Shown here: in pieces, positions 49,821 to 60,871 of the stretch | Layout: each line of letters starts with the position of its first letter | Numbering within the stretch: position 1 is the stretch's first letter | Position numbers and translations under genes: made by a program | The notes under the pieces: generated by a model | The model's input: the letters and a program-made list of their open reading frames with translations, nothing else | Databases searched by the model: none | What the model was told of the DNA's origin: nothing | DNA from: Acorus gramineus | Taxonomy: Eukaryota > Streptophyta > Magnoliopsida > Acorales > Acoraceae | Assembly: GCA_030737835.1 (NCBI GenBank) | Contig: CM060850.1 | Location: forward strand, 2,755,788 to 2,819,787 | DNA length: 64,000 bases | Direction: 5' to 3'

Positions 49821-51791
49821 ATGCCGGCTAATGAATCAACAAAAACACGCCTGAAGCGTGGAAGACCTATAGGCTCAAAAGATTCAGCTCCCCGAAGGAG
49901 AAAAACAATGAAGAATAATTCTCTAGAAGAGTATGAAACACTTGAAAGACCCACAATAATAACTCCTACAGAGGAAGAAGTCCCTGAAGTGACACAAGTC
50001 CCTGAAGAGACTGACGTCCCTGAAGTGACGCCCGTGCATGAAGAACAAGTACATGGAAATGAAGAAATTTCCATAAATTATGCAAATTCACAAATATTGT
50101 GGGATCGAAAGCAAGTGCTTGTTGATGATATATTCTCATTTGCAGTAGCTACAGAAATCATTTCAGATAATGATTTAGAACCACGTTCAGTGGATGAATG
50201 CAGACGAAAAAATTGTTGGCCACAATGGAAAGCTGCTATTCAAACAGAATTGGATTCACTTGCAAAACACCAAGTATTTGGACCAGTAGTCCTAACCCCT
50301 GAAGGTGTTAAACCAGTAGGATGTAAATGGGTGTTTGCGAGAAAACGAAATGAAAGAAACGAGATTGTTAGATACAAAGCTCGTCTTGTGGCACAGGGTT
50401 TCCTGCAGAGACCTGGGATAGATTTTGAAGAGACATATTCTCCTGTGATGGACACAATCACATTTCGGTATTTAATTAGTCTTGTAGTCTCAGAAGGACT
50501 TGACATGCAGCTAATGGATGTGGTTACTGCATATTTATATGGAAAATTAGATACCGACATTTATATGAAAGTTCCTGAAGGACTAAAATTGCCTGAAGCA
50601 AAACCACGAAACATGTACTCAATCAAGCTAAGACGATCCTTGTATGGGTTAAAGCAATCTGGACGAATGTGGTATAACCGTCTTAGTGAGTACTTAATAA
50701 AAGAAGGATATGTCAATGATCCAATATGCCCCTGTATATTTATTAAGAAAACGGAACTCGGATTTACCATTATTGCAGTATATGTTGATGATATTAATCT
50801 AATTGGGACTCCTGAAGAGCTCGAAAAGGCTTCCGAATATCTGAAAAAGGAGTTTGAAATGAAAGATCTTGGAAAAACAAGATATTGTCTCGGCTTGCAA
50901 ATTGAGCAAAGTTCAAATGGGATACTTGTTCATCAAACAACATATGTTGAAAAAATCCTGAAGCGTTTTAATATGGACAAATGTCATCCATTAAGTACTC
51001 CAATGGTAGTAAGGTTACTTGACCCAAAGAAGGACCCTTTTCGTCCAAAAGAAGATACTGAAAATCTTCTTGGTCCTGAAGTACCATATCTTAGTGCAAT
51101 TGGTGCCTTATTATATTTGGCCCAATGCACTAGACCTGACATTGCATTTTCAGTTAATTTATTGGCCAGATTTAGCTCTGCACCAACTCGAAGGCATTGG
51201 AATGGTGTGAAGCACATTTTTCGTTATCTTCGTGGAACGTCAGACATGGGTCTATTCTATGCAAAGGATTCCAATAATGGTGCACAACTAAAGGGTTATG
51301 CAGATTCAGGATATCTTTCAGATCCTCACAAGGCTCGCTCACAAACAGGCTATGTATTCACTTGCGGTGGCACAGCAATCTCTTGGCGATCTACGAAACA
51401 GACTTTGGTCGCCACGTCTTCTAACCACTCTGAGATTCTTGCACTCCACGAAGCAAGCCGGGAATGCGTGTGGATAAGGTCTTTGGTTCATCATATTCGT
51501 ACTGCATGCGGACTATCTCTCATTACAGATGTTCCAACAACTATATATGAAGACAATGCAGCATGCATTGCTCAAATCAAAGGGGGATATATCAAGGGTG
51601 ATAGAACAAAGCATATTTCTCCAAAATTCTTTTACACTCATGAGCTCCAGCAGAGACATGAAATTGATGTTCAACAAATTCAGTCAAAGGACAATCTTGC
51701 AGATTTGTTTACTAAAGCTTTGTCGACATCAACATTCAAGAAGCTGGTGTATGAAATCGGGATGCGACGAGTTTGCGACCAAAATTCTTGA
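49821..51791 (+). CDS. Copia reverse transcriptase and RNase H frame (fossil element)
   Basis: A 656-codon frame covers the C-terminal part of a Copia polyprotein. Reverse-transcriptase landmarks are NCWPQWKAAIQTELDSL, GCKWVFARKR, RYKARLVAQGF, MDVVTAYLYGKL, RRSLYGLKQSGRMWY and YVDDINLIG (the YVDD catalytic box). RNase H landmarks are GYADSGYLSDP, GTAISWRSTKQTLVATSS, YEDNAACIAQIKGG and RTKHISPKFF. It is the only long intact stretch of the element, and it has no role in the host that I can see. Confidence 0.92.
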   Translation: MPANESTKTRLKRGRPIGSKDSAPRRRKTMKNNSLEEYETLERPTIITPTEEEVPEVTQVPEETDVPEVTPVHEEQVHGNEEISINYANSQILWDRKQVLVDDIFSFAVATEIISDNDLEPRSVDECRRKNCWPQWKAAIQTELDSLAKHQVFGPVVLTPEGVKPVGCKWVFARKRNERNEIVRYKARLVAQGFLQRPGIDFEETYSPVMDTITFRYLISLVVSEGLDMQLMDVVTAYLYGKLDTDIYMKVPEGLKLPEAKPRNMYSIKLRRSLYGLKQSGRMWYNRLSEYLIKEGYVNDPICPCIFIKKTELGFTIIAVYVDDINLIGTPEELEKASEYLKKEFEMKDLGKTRYCLGLQIEQSSNGILVHQTTYVEKILKRFNMDKCHPLSTPMVVRLLDPKKDPFRPKEDTENLLGPEVPYLSAIGALLYLAQCTRPDIAFSVNLLARFSSAPTRRHWNGVKHIFRYLRGTSDMGLFYAKDSNNGAQLKGYADSGYLSDPHKARSQTGYVFTCGGTAISWRSTKQTLVATSSNHSEILALHEASRECVWIRSLVHHIRTACGLSLITDVPTTIYEDNAACIAQIKGGYIKGDRTKHISPKFFYTHELQQRHEIDVQQIQSKDNLADLFTKALSTSTFKKLVYEIGMRRVCDQNS

Positions 51792-52041
51792 AATCTTGTA
51801 CTTATGAGGGGGAGTAATTTTTATGACATTTTGCGAACTGTACTCTTTTTCCTTCGCCTAGGTTTTGTCCCATTGGGTTTTCCTGGCAAGGTTTTAATGA
51901 GGCAGTGTCAAACGCATACACTATTATACGATTAAGTTACATTGTACTCTTTTTCCTTCGCTTTGGTTTTTTCCCATTGGGTTTTCCAAGCAAGGTTTTA
52001 ATGAGGCAATTTTCTTAGCGTGGTGGTCATCCAAGGGGGAG

Positions 52042-52345
52042 TGTTGTGAATATGGTGGATAACCACCACTTCTCTAACCCATAACCTCCCCCACTCTTCA
52101 ACTCCATAACCTCCCCACTCTTCTATTCCATAACACTCCCATTATTGTCCCACTATCTCCCCCTCACCTCTATAACTTGTAATCTCCACCTTTGGGATTC
52201 CTCTATGCACCCTATAAATAAAGGGGTTCTCTTTTTGTATTGAACCAACAAAATAGTGAATAACAATCTCTCTCTACTTCTCTTCTCTATATGCTTGTGT
52301 GCTTTGTTTATATACTCTTATATATCATATTCTATTTAGTTTACA
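52042..52345 (+). repeat. Right LTR of the Copia element
   Basis: Begins TGTTGTGAATATGG after a purine tract and ends GTTTACA, with CTATAAATAAAGGGG as a likely promoter box. It is immediately followed by CC and the right 91-bp repeat. Confidence 0.9.
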
Positions 52346-52347
52346 CC

Positions 52348-52438
52348 ACCCTTTCCTTTTTTATTTATATATAACCCAACCCAATTTTCCACTACGTAAC
52401 ACAAGTATTCACTATCAAAGTCAACCCAAGCTCACTGT
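52348..52438 (+). repeat. 91-bp duplicated flank of the Copia insertion, right copy
   Basis: It is the partner of 46983-47073 and continues into the right arm of the hAT-type element (ATAAACAACC). Confidence 0.9.
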
Positions 52439-52602
52439 ATAAACAACCATTTAACCCAACCACTCAAAAAAAATATTTTGTTTTTCTTTTTTTTTTAAAT
52501 GTAGACAGGGAGGGGGGCGTTAATGGGTGTGGTACATTCAGTAGAGAGTAGCATTTAATTCTTTCCCTCTCTTTTCCCCTCTGCAAGCAAAATTCACACG
52601 GG

Positions 52603-53103
52603 GTGTCTCTTATCAAAATCGGGAGGAGATCCGGGTGTGAGTGTGTAATAGTTGTGTTGATATTTTATTTGTTCGTTTCACTCTTATGTTCATCTTCTTT
52701 GAATATGGTCGGAGTAAAAGAGGGGAATGGGAAGAACTCTGTGTCATATAAAGAGGGACTGAAGAGGGGGCCGTGGACGACTGAAGAAGACAAAATCCTC
52801 GTCGACTTCATCAACAAAAATGGCCATGGCAGCTGGAGGTCTATTCCTAAACAAGGAGGAGGAGGAGGAGGTCTCATCAAGCTCTGGCAGCCCGAGGAGA
52901 ACCTCGACTCCCTAAAGCGCGAGGTCTTCCACCTATGTTCGGCCTTCCTCACCGTCCACCTGACCCTCCTCTTCACCTTCTCCCACCGCAAGATCTTTGC
53001 CCGCGGCCTCTCCCCGGACTCCATCTCCGACGACGCTGTGTATACCTGGGTCAACCCGGACCCGACCCGGGTCCGCCGGGTCCGGACCCGGATTCTCATT
53101 TGA
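52603..53103 (+). pseudogene. Chimeric frame inside the hAT-type element: MYB R2 fragment plus second segment
   Basis: A frame of 166 codons with an internal ATG at 52705 contains LKRGPWTTEEDKILVDFINK followed by NGHGSWRSIPKQ, the first part of an R2R3-MYB DNA-binding repeat. This is roughly what exon 1 of such genes encodes. After a six-glycine run the frame joins LIKLWQPEENLDSLKREVFH and a hydrophobic stretch that ends near LLFTFSHRK. That second segment recalls plant membrane proteins of unknown function, but I cannot name the family. The frame then runs into the GGGTC-rich subterminal repeats of the transposon and stops. The MYB domain is incomplete, so DNA-binding is unlikely. Most likely it is captured gene sequence; whether it is transcribed is unknown. 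Confidence 0.7.
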
Positions 53104-53199
53104 CTGGGTCCACCGGGTCTCACCGAGGACCCGGGTCCGATAGACCCAAGTCCGGGTGGGGATCCCGACCGATCAGAACTCAACCCGTAGACAGGCCTA

Positions 53200-53207
53200 C
53201 TTATACA
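53200..53207. repeat. 8-bp target-site duplication, right copy
   Basis: CTTATACA, identical to 46786-46793, directly follows the right end AGACAGGCCTA. Confidence 0.85.
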
Positions 53208-56200
53208 AGTCAATTATTAAACTTTTGGGACAACGATACCTTGCCCAACTTATGCAATATTGTATTGTGCATATACATATAACTTTTTGGCATGGAAAAT
53301 GTTGTCCCTCGTGCAATTCCGTCCGCAGGTTTCAAAAATTTTATTTTTTAAAAATGCTCGCTCATTACATAGTTTTAAAAAAAAATAAAGTATATGCTAA
53401 TATATTTTTTTAAAAATTTAAATTATTTTATTTTCATATAATGCGATAACGTAATATATACTGCGATATTGCTGTAAAATGAACTGAGTGTATCAATACT
53501 AAATTTTAGTTCCCAATGAATTGAATAGAATTGAAAAATTGAATCACTGGATACATCAATTTATCAAATATAAAAAGCAAAAATAGTCTGTCTTCCTTAA
53601 TCCTTCGCCACTGCCCCTTTCCTCACAAAACATAACCACAAGACCATCTTTTAAAAATTAGATGAAGATAATCTCTCTTGATTTTAATAAGAAACTAAAA
53701 GCACCAAAGAAATATGAATACAAACGATCGAACTTTTTATGAGTGCAGTAAAACCTAGAAGTATAAACGCAAAATTATAATGTTCCATGCATGTTAGCTA
53801 CGAGTCTAGAAGCCTTGGATGATAGCATTTTATATATATATATATCAAGAACTACCAGACGACTGAGACATTTTAACAAACCTTCCACAGACAGCATGCA
53901 TGATTTGAGTGATTTGTCTCTACGTGTTGCACCATCTCTCACCAACTAGGGGGAATGGGGGACCACCAACATCCAGTGAAGACCATATATTATAACAAGT
54001 AAAAGTTTAAAAACACCATTACATGTCCACACTCTTGAATTACATTGAATCAAGGCTAATTTTCATGACATTTTTAATTGACCCCTAAAGCATAGTTTTT
54101 TTCACTGTGGGCTTTGAACTCCTGTATTTCTAGAACGTGGTGGGTGTCCTCCAAAGTGGACCTATGAAATAAAAATTGCCAAGGAAGAAAACTAGGTATA
54201 CTTGGAAAAGAGAACACAGTGGCTTTCAACTTAATTTGGATGAACATGACACGAGTATAGCAATCCAATGATAGATAATCCTACCTATATACGTCGATTT
54301 GTATCAATATGTACTTTTGACCAACCTTTCAAATTTGACTCTCCTGAAATCTAGTCGTCATTAGTCATTACGTATAATGATGGATCAGAAACTGCATGGA
54401 CTGTCTCATTCATGGAGAGGATTTTGATACCCTCTCCATTACAAAGTTGTTGCCACGCGCTCGTCCTTACCCAAAACTTTGTTTAAGGTAACATTTTGTT
54501 GCATGATTGTAAAACTGATTTTTCTACAAACGCTGGATTTAAAATTGATTCTGCAAGAAGCTACTCCTTCCCCCAAATTTTGGAAAACGCAGGAAGCGGC
54601 CCCGCTCCTCCCCAGCCTTTGAAAAACTGAACTTTTGGATACTATTTATCTGAAATCTGTTTGCACGAAACTGCCCGGTCCAATTTTTATGTTTGGTTGC
54701 ATAATCATAACGTCTACAAACACATAAGTTATCCAATCACGCAACTAAACACTGCCAAAATGTATTAGAAATTTCAAAATCATATATAGTAGCTTTTCCC
54801 ATTTCCATGAAGGAGGTCAAGGTATCAAACTTAGGGAAGATTCATTTTCAAAAACATAAAAAAAGATGAGAATAAAATAAACTTAATTTGTGCAATAAAA
54901 TCAAGCTTAACAATTTATTGAAAGAGGTCTTGTATTGAATTAGGTTTAAAATATAAGTCTTAAAATAAAATTGAATCATCCATAATCGAACTTAGCACCA
55001 CATGAAATGAATCGAATTGAATTTTTCAAGAATCACCTCTGCCAACAAGGGAATTAACTAACCAACTTTGAAGAATCTAGTGTTTATTGGATCCAATTAA
55101 ACCAGTACTTTTGGGGTAATTCCATGTCGATGCAGAATTGCAAGAACTGCAAGGGTATAATTTTAGTCATATTGAAATACATGAACATATATTCCAAATC
55201 AGTGATGGTTGAAAGAGGTCTTCGTATCCATTAGGAAACTCGTTTGAAAAGTGTAGTTATGGATAAAATAGTTTAATAAAATTCAATTCTTAAAAAACTC
55301 ACATTAATCAAACATGTTTTTTTTTATAATCTTTTGAAAACATATTTGAATTCTTTTGTTTATATGAAAGAGAGAAAAAAAAAAAAAACTCACTTGAACA
55401 GTTAAATGTGTTTAATTAGCACGTGAAACATATTCATTTTGATGGAATATATATGTTCTAGCTTAACCAAACTTCTATCCCAAGTCAGACATTCATGAGA
55501 GAATAATTGGTAGTTAGTCTAGGATATATATTAAAAGACAGACACGGGTCCAAAAAGGCTTTTCTCTTTTTTTATAGTTATGAGCCTCCCCCCACCCAAT
55601 CTTTTCTTTATTTCACTGTTTTCTTTTTGATGTCTGGTGGCATGTTCTATTGGGTAGTTCTTTTAAAAACAATGGTTGTTTCTTTTTTTTTTTTATTTTA
55701 AGCAGTGTAATGGTTGGAGCAGGAGTGGACCGAGTGCCAACCGCCGTGTCCTGGCTCGTTTGACTTTTTTCATGCCGAAATCACTTCTTTTTTCTTTAAA
55801 AGTTGGGTGTGTTTAATTGTACGATTATAAAACTAAACTGATTACGCAAAAATTTAGATTTTAAAATTGATTCTAATGAAAGCTCACCCTTTTAATTTTT
55901 TAAGATTGTAATTTTTGAACACTATTTGTGTGCAATCTACATACAGATTGCACAACTGAATAAGTAATTTTCTGTAATCGTAAAAACTACGCAATTACGC
56001 GACTAAACTCACATTTAATTAGTCAATCATAATCATAATATTTAAAAGGGTTAAAAACATCTATGTTCTCGCAAACATGGATAATATGGTATTGTTGAAG
56101 TTGGAACAGGCATATGAGTCTTTGAAACTCATAAAAACCCATTACATCATTGATGTTAATAGAGGTTAACTCTAACCCAACCAATCCTAGTTAACTCTAG

Positions 56201-57239
56201 CCTATATAATGAAATGATTAAAATACCCTTACACTTTCCAAACAGTATCTCTATGAGAATGAAGAAACATAAAAATTTTACAAGGGTAATTTGGTCTTTC
56301 CAAGGATTAATTTGTCTTTATATTTGTTTATAGAGACTATAAAGTTCATACAATTTCATGGTCAAATCTAGACGAAAATTTAACCCAAGAATGATAATTA
56401 AATTTTTGTGAGTTTTCACAGATTTGTACGTCTGTCTCAACTTTAATAAAGACTTGTATGAAATTATTCATATGTTTGCAGAAACATAGATTTTATTAAC
56501 CTTATTTTTTAAAAAAATTAAAGACACAATCTTGCGTATAGTTTTGAACGTTTTTTCATTTTGTTCAAGATATATATTTGACTGATTAAGAAGTATATAT
56601 ATCTTTATATAAAATATACATAAATAAGTTGGTTAATAAAGTGAATACATACATTTTATATTTTTCTAATTTAATATATATACAGGTTATAGAAAAGATG
56701 GACTGCACTCTTATTTGGTAAAGCAAACCCCTGTTTGGAAATTGAATAAAGAGGGAATAAGGAGGCATAAACATAAAAACATGCTTGTTAGTGAGAAATA
56801 CATGAGTATAATTATATTAGAATATATGTAAATAAATTGTTATTACCCACAAGTATGTATTTCATTTTTTTTCTGTGAAAGAATGTAATTCATTAGTCAA
56901 CTGTATATATTTAAAAAACAAATAAAATTAAAATATGTCCGGGTCGAGGACTGAGTATTACCTTTTCCTTTAATAGTATACTCATCTAGAAAACAGTAAT
57001 CCAAATCCAAAAACAAAGTAACAAATAGATCCCACTCTCCTCCTCCGCCACCCGAAACCGCCATCACTGCTGGCCGTAGGAGGTGCCACGCCTAAAGTAA
57101 AGTTGGCTTTTAAAATTAAAAAATAATTTTTAGTTATAAAAACTGTTTTTCAGAGATTTAATAAAAGCGTGTTTCTTATAAAGGTGATTTTTTCAAAAAA
57201 AAATGCAAACATGTTGTTAAGACATATTTAATAGGATAA
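53208..57239. other. AT-rich spacer
   Basis: Four kilobases without a recognisable gene. At about 53445-53470 there are words (GCGATAAC, ATATATACTGCG) related to the palindrome at 21700. The rest is AT-rich and has no long coherent frames. Confidence 0.5.
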
Positions 57240-57504
57240 TGTTACATCCAACCCTATTTTCAGCTTTAATTTCAGTCTACATGTGTTTTGAATTTTTTAA
57301 AAATTTTATACTTCATCTAATGAGGTAAATGTTTTTATAAAAAATGAAGCATATACTCTAATGAATTGCATGGATACATTTATTGAAAATGTAAAAAAAT
57401 TCTTTCAAAACATATGACTTGTTAATGTGAGCATATGCGTCAATAGAAATCTATCGACACATATAAAACTGTAATTGGGGCTGAAAATGATTCTGGGTGT
57501 AACA
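57240..57504 (-). mobile_element. MITE, TGTTACA family, copy 2
   Basis: A 265-bp element begins TGTTACATCCAACCCTATTT and ends with its imperfect inverse (GGGTGTAACA). The inverted repeats are about 45 bp and include CAGCTTTAATTTCAGT and its mirror. The core matches the reverse complement of copy 3 at 59858-60126, including AATGAATTGCAT. Confidence 0.72.
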
Positions 57505-58339
57505 ACACCCTATTTAATATCACCTGATGAAAGGGCTACAACTCCGTATTCAGTAACTCAACCTAAATTTGGAGGTGAACAATCAAAATTCAACTCAACT
57601 CAACTCTCAAATTCGAAGAGGTTGAGATCATAACACAACCAAATTAATTGTGCATCACAATGTGGGACTTGATATACTCAATTTATTTTGCAATTAAAAT
57701 GTTATGAATGCCATATATAAAAAACACATAAGGAAATATATACTATATCCAATGAAAAACATAAAAACATGTGCGATCAATTCATACACACGTCTAATTC
57801 ATTTTTATTATTATGAGAAAAAAAAAAACTTTGTTGTTCAATTGTGATTTTTATTTTATGTGAGAGTGAGCATGAAAGTGGGGACTAGAGAAGGGCTCAT
57901 AGACTTGGAGTCCTTCATCAAACATTAAGCCCATGTTGAGATTGGGAATAGAATGTGACATAAATGATTATAATGTGAAATAAGAGGTTTAAGGTTATTT
58001 GGATTGCAGGAATAAATGAGAATTTATATGCGAGAATAAACTGATATAGAGTGGTATATGAATTCCAGCCAACTTGGAATTAAGTTATTCTAGGTTATTC
58101 AATATAAAAGAATGTGTGAGCCCACTGTCAAATCACATGTCACAACCTCTTATAAATCAACTATCAAATCAACTATCATCATTTTTTTCACCTTTTATAA
58201 ATCTTTATCTATGCTTTATTCACGTTTTATCTAAACAATAAAAACTTTATTATTACATTTTTCAATAAAAATAATTCAAAACACTATTAAACACAAAATT
58301 ATTTTATCATTATTTATACTAGAATAATCATAAACCTCA
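57505..58339. other. AT-rich spacer
   Basis: No gene or clear repeat is visible in this interval. Confidence 0.45.
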
Positions 58340-58480
58340 TTAAACCCTAGGATGAGGATCAACGTCAGCGCCTCCTCCGAAACATTTTTCACATAGAAGT
58401 GTTGACCTGCAAAGATACATTTGTTTCTTCCCAACCAAATTGCCCAAAGCACTGCTGGGATGACTATTTTCAACACTTGG
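58340..58480 (-). mobile_element. Short LINE fragment
   Basis: The minus strand encodes LKIVIPAVLWAIWLGRNKCIFAGQ, the tail of a plant L1-type zf-RVT region. It parallels the sequence at about 33720-33850 in the larger LINE (CCCAACCA..CGCCCAAAG..GC.GGGATGAC). It is a small relic with no further LINE sequence recognised next to it. Confidence 0.6.
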
Positions 58481-59857
58481 GCCTTTTACCTCCTTAGAAT
58501 TTATTTTACACTCTTATACATAAGCACACACAATTCATTAGAACATATATTTTATTTTTAAAAAAATTTATATATTTCAATTGATTATAAGAAGATATAT
58601 TATTTTAAAAAAAATTAAAAGGATGGAGACTGCATTAAAAGAACTGGAAAAGAATGAATCTAACATTTTTCTTATATTTTTTAATCAAATATATATATAC
58701 TCAATTAGAACTGCCGAAATAACTGAGTTTCTCGATCAAGAAAAATGTTACGCTTAGTCTTCTTCATTGTCCCTAATGAAATAATATTTTATTAAAAAAA
58801 ATTGAAGTATATAAATATATATTAACTGAATGCATATTTTATTATATATTTTTAATAGAGTATTATATTGAAAAATGTATTTCAATTTTTAATGTCCACT
58901 AGCACCCTCAGGCCATGCTTTTAGAAAGTTTGGAACGGGTTTGATTAATCTCAATCTCAAACCCACTAACAAAATCCCGTTCAAACAGTTTGATTTTTCC
59001 GTCCCATACCCATTTTTGAAAGGACCCAAATTTCGTCCAGTTCCATCTCATTTTGAAGGGAACAAATTTAAGAATCTCAATTCATCAAATATTTTTTAAT
59101 ATTTTTTTAATTTTTTAGATTAAAAACTAAATAAATATATTTACACATTATTTTATATAATATTACTTAATACATGCTTAGATATTTTATAAATTGTAAT
59201 AATAGTAATATATGATAGATTAGTTTTATTATATATCATATCATATTATTTTAAAAAGATATAAGTGATTTAAACAAGTAATAAGACCATCTTCAATGCA
59301 AGCCTCCATATTGGATGACAATCTTTTTCTGGAGGGGGTTGAACTCCAACTATCTCCCTCCATTTTTTTCATGTCATTAATATTGTTTTTAATATTATAT
59401 TAAAACTCATTAATAAATGTTATTAATATTAATTTATTTTTATTAAAAATTATACCATTGAAAAGGTGAGACCTTTAATGAGTATAATATTAAATGGTTT
59501 ATGAGTTATTTTTAAATTAGTAATTTTTTAATTAAATAAAATAAACATATCTGGAATAATCAAACATATGAAGATTTATTTAAGCCATTCAAAAAGGAAA
59601 TTTGAAGGCCACGGTGAGACATTTCTAATAATACTATTTTTGTTAAAAACGGATTAGCGGATCTAATTAGTATATAAAATAATAAAAAGACATAAAGGAA
59701 TTCTAAATGATCTTCCATATTTTAAAAAATAAAATACTGATAGGTGGCCTTCAAATTTAGAGGCTAAAATAACAAAAATAACATAAAAGGAATTGGGTGG
59801 GCCGGATTCGATTTTTGACATTTTAGATGATAAACTCAATCCTAATAGGCAATGAGT
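58481..59857. other. AT-rich spacer
   Basis: Very AT-rich sequence without a recognisable gene. Words such as CAATTCATTAGAACATAT recall the TGTTACA MITE family, but no ends were found. Confidence 0.4.
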
Positions 59858-60126
59858 GATGCTCCATACTTTCTTTTTTTTTTTCAGCCATAATTTCAGT
59901 CTCATGTGTCAATAGAAAATTATCGAAACATATACTCACATTAATGATGTATATGTTTCAATAATTTTTTTTTATATTTTTCATAAATGTATCTATGCAA
60001 TTCATTAAAATATATGTTTTATTTTTTATAAAAACATATACATTATTAAATGAGGTATACTATGTTTAAAAAATTTAAAACACATGTAGACTAAAATTAG
60101 GACTGAAAAAGGGGTTATACGTAACA
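59858..60126 (+). mobile_element. MITE, TGTTACA family, copy 3
   Basis: A 269-bp element ends GGTTATACGTAACA and begins near TGATGCTCCATACTTTC, an eroded inverse. Its inner words TCAGCCATAATTTCAGTCT, AATGCAATTCATT(inverted in copy 2) and CATGTAGACTAAAATT match the other two copies. Confidence 0.65.
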
Positions 60127-60613
60127 TTATCCATATGCAATAGAATTGGATTGGGGCAGATTTTTCATTTGGGGCTGATACACTCCGTTTTGCAGCCACA
60201 TACACCATGATCACGTGATATATACTAAGTTATCATAATGTATGTGATTCTATCATATATATGGCACAAAATATTTTATCATTTTTTCAATTTAAAAAAA
60301 AAAAATACTAATATATCTCAATATATACTTCATTTTATATAACACATTCCCTTCATTTCGAGAGTATGATTTTTTTTTTTTTTTAAATTGTAATCAAGGT
60401 GTATCATTTTCCTTTCATTCTTGTCATAACGAGCTTGCACATGACAGGTTGGTCTGCCCCGCTCACACCAGGCCCAGCCCATCTATAGAAAGCGATCCTA
60501 ACGGGCCCATTAATTCCTTCCTGCGCTGGCTGCTGAGTGGCTCTGAGACAAAAGCAAAAATCTCTCTCGCACGTGCGAGCAAGACCGAAGCATCAGATCC
60601 GAAGGCGGCCGAA
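60127..60613. other. Spacer and TRAPPC2L promoter
   Basis: At about 60217-60250 the sequence ATATATACTAAGTTATCAT resembles one arm of the palindrome at 21700. The GC-richer part from about 60450 is presumably the TRAPPC2L promoter and 5' UTR. Confidence 0.45.
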
Positions 60614-60825
60614 ATGATCGTGTGCGTCGCCGTCGTCGGGCACCAGGTGGGCGAGTCGTTCCACCGTCCATCTCATCCTGTCCCCCATCGAATTCGACGG
60701 CTCTGATCGGTTTTCTTGGCTTGTACGCAGAACAACCCGCTCTACCTTCAGAGCTTCACCGACTCCGACGATGACCTAAAACTGCATCACATCGTCCACT
60801 GCTCCCTCGACGTCATCGACGAAAG

Positions 60826-60871
<46 letters not shown>

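Larger units (their letters stand above)
47074..52345 (+). mobile_element. Ty1/Copia LTR retrotransposon, broken
   Basis: A Copia-type fossil inserted in the hAT-type element. Parts: left LTR 47074-47277 (204 bp), primer-binding-site-like CGTTATCAGCACGAG at 47281, a leader with tandem repeats (about 47491-47885), a long frame with reverse transcriptase and RNase H (49821-51791), a purine tract at about 52033-52041, and right LTR 52042-52345 (304 bp, TG...CA). RT-RNase H downstream of any integrase remnants fits the Copia order. The LTRs differ by a few percent by eye, suggesting an insertion of the order of a few million years (inference). The element is broken in several places. Confidence 0.92.
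46794..53199. mobile_element. hAT-type non-autonomous transposon carrying gene fragments (Pack-type), host of a nested Copia element
   Basis: The left end reads TAGGCCTGTCAACAGGTCG and the right end, inverted, TAGGCCTGTCTACGGGTTG. The element is bounded by a perfect 8-bp duplication, CTTATACA, the size made by hAT transposases. Subterminal regions on both sides are packed with GGGTC/GACCC words. No transposase was found. Between the ends lie about 190 bp of left arm, a nested Copia element with its 91-bp flanking repeat, and the right arm with a chimeric open frame holding part of a MYB repeat (52603-53103). Subtracting the nested insertion gives an original size of about 1.04 kb. The small MITE at 22853-22966 has closely similar ends. 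Confidence 0.8.
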
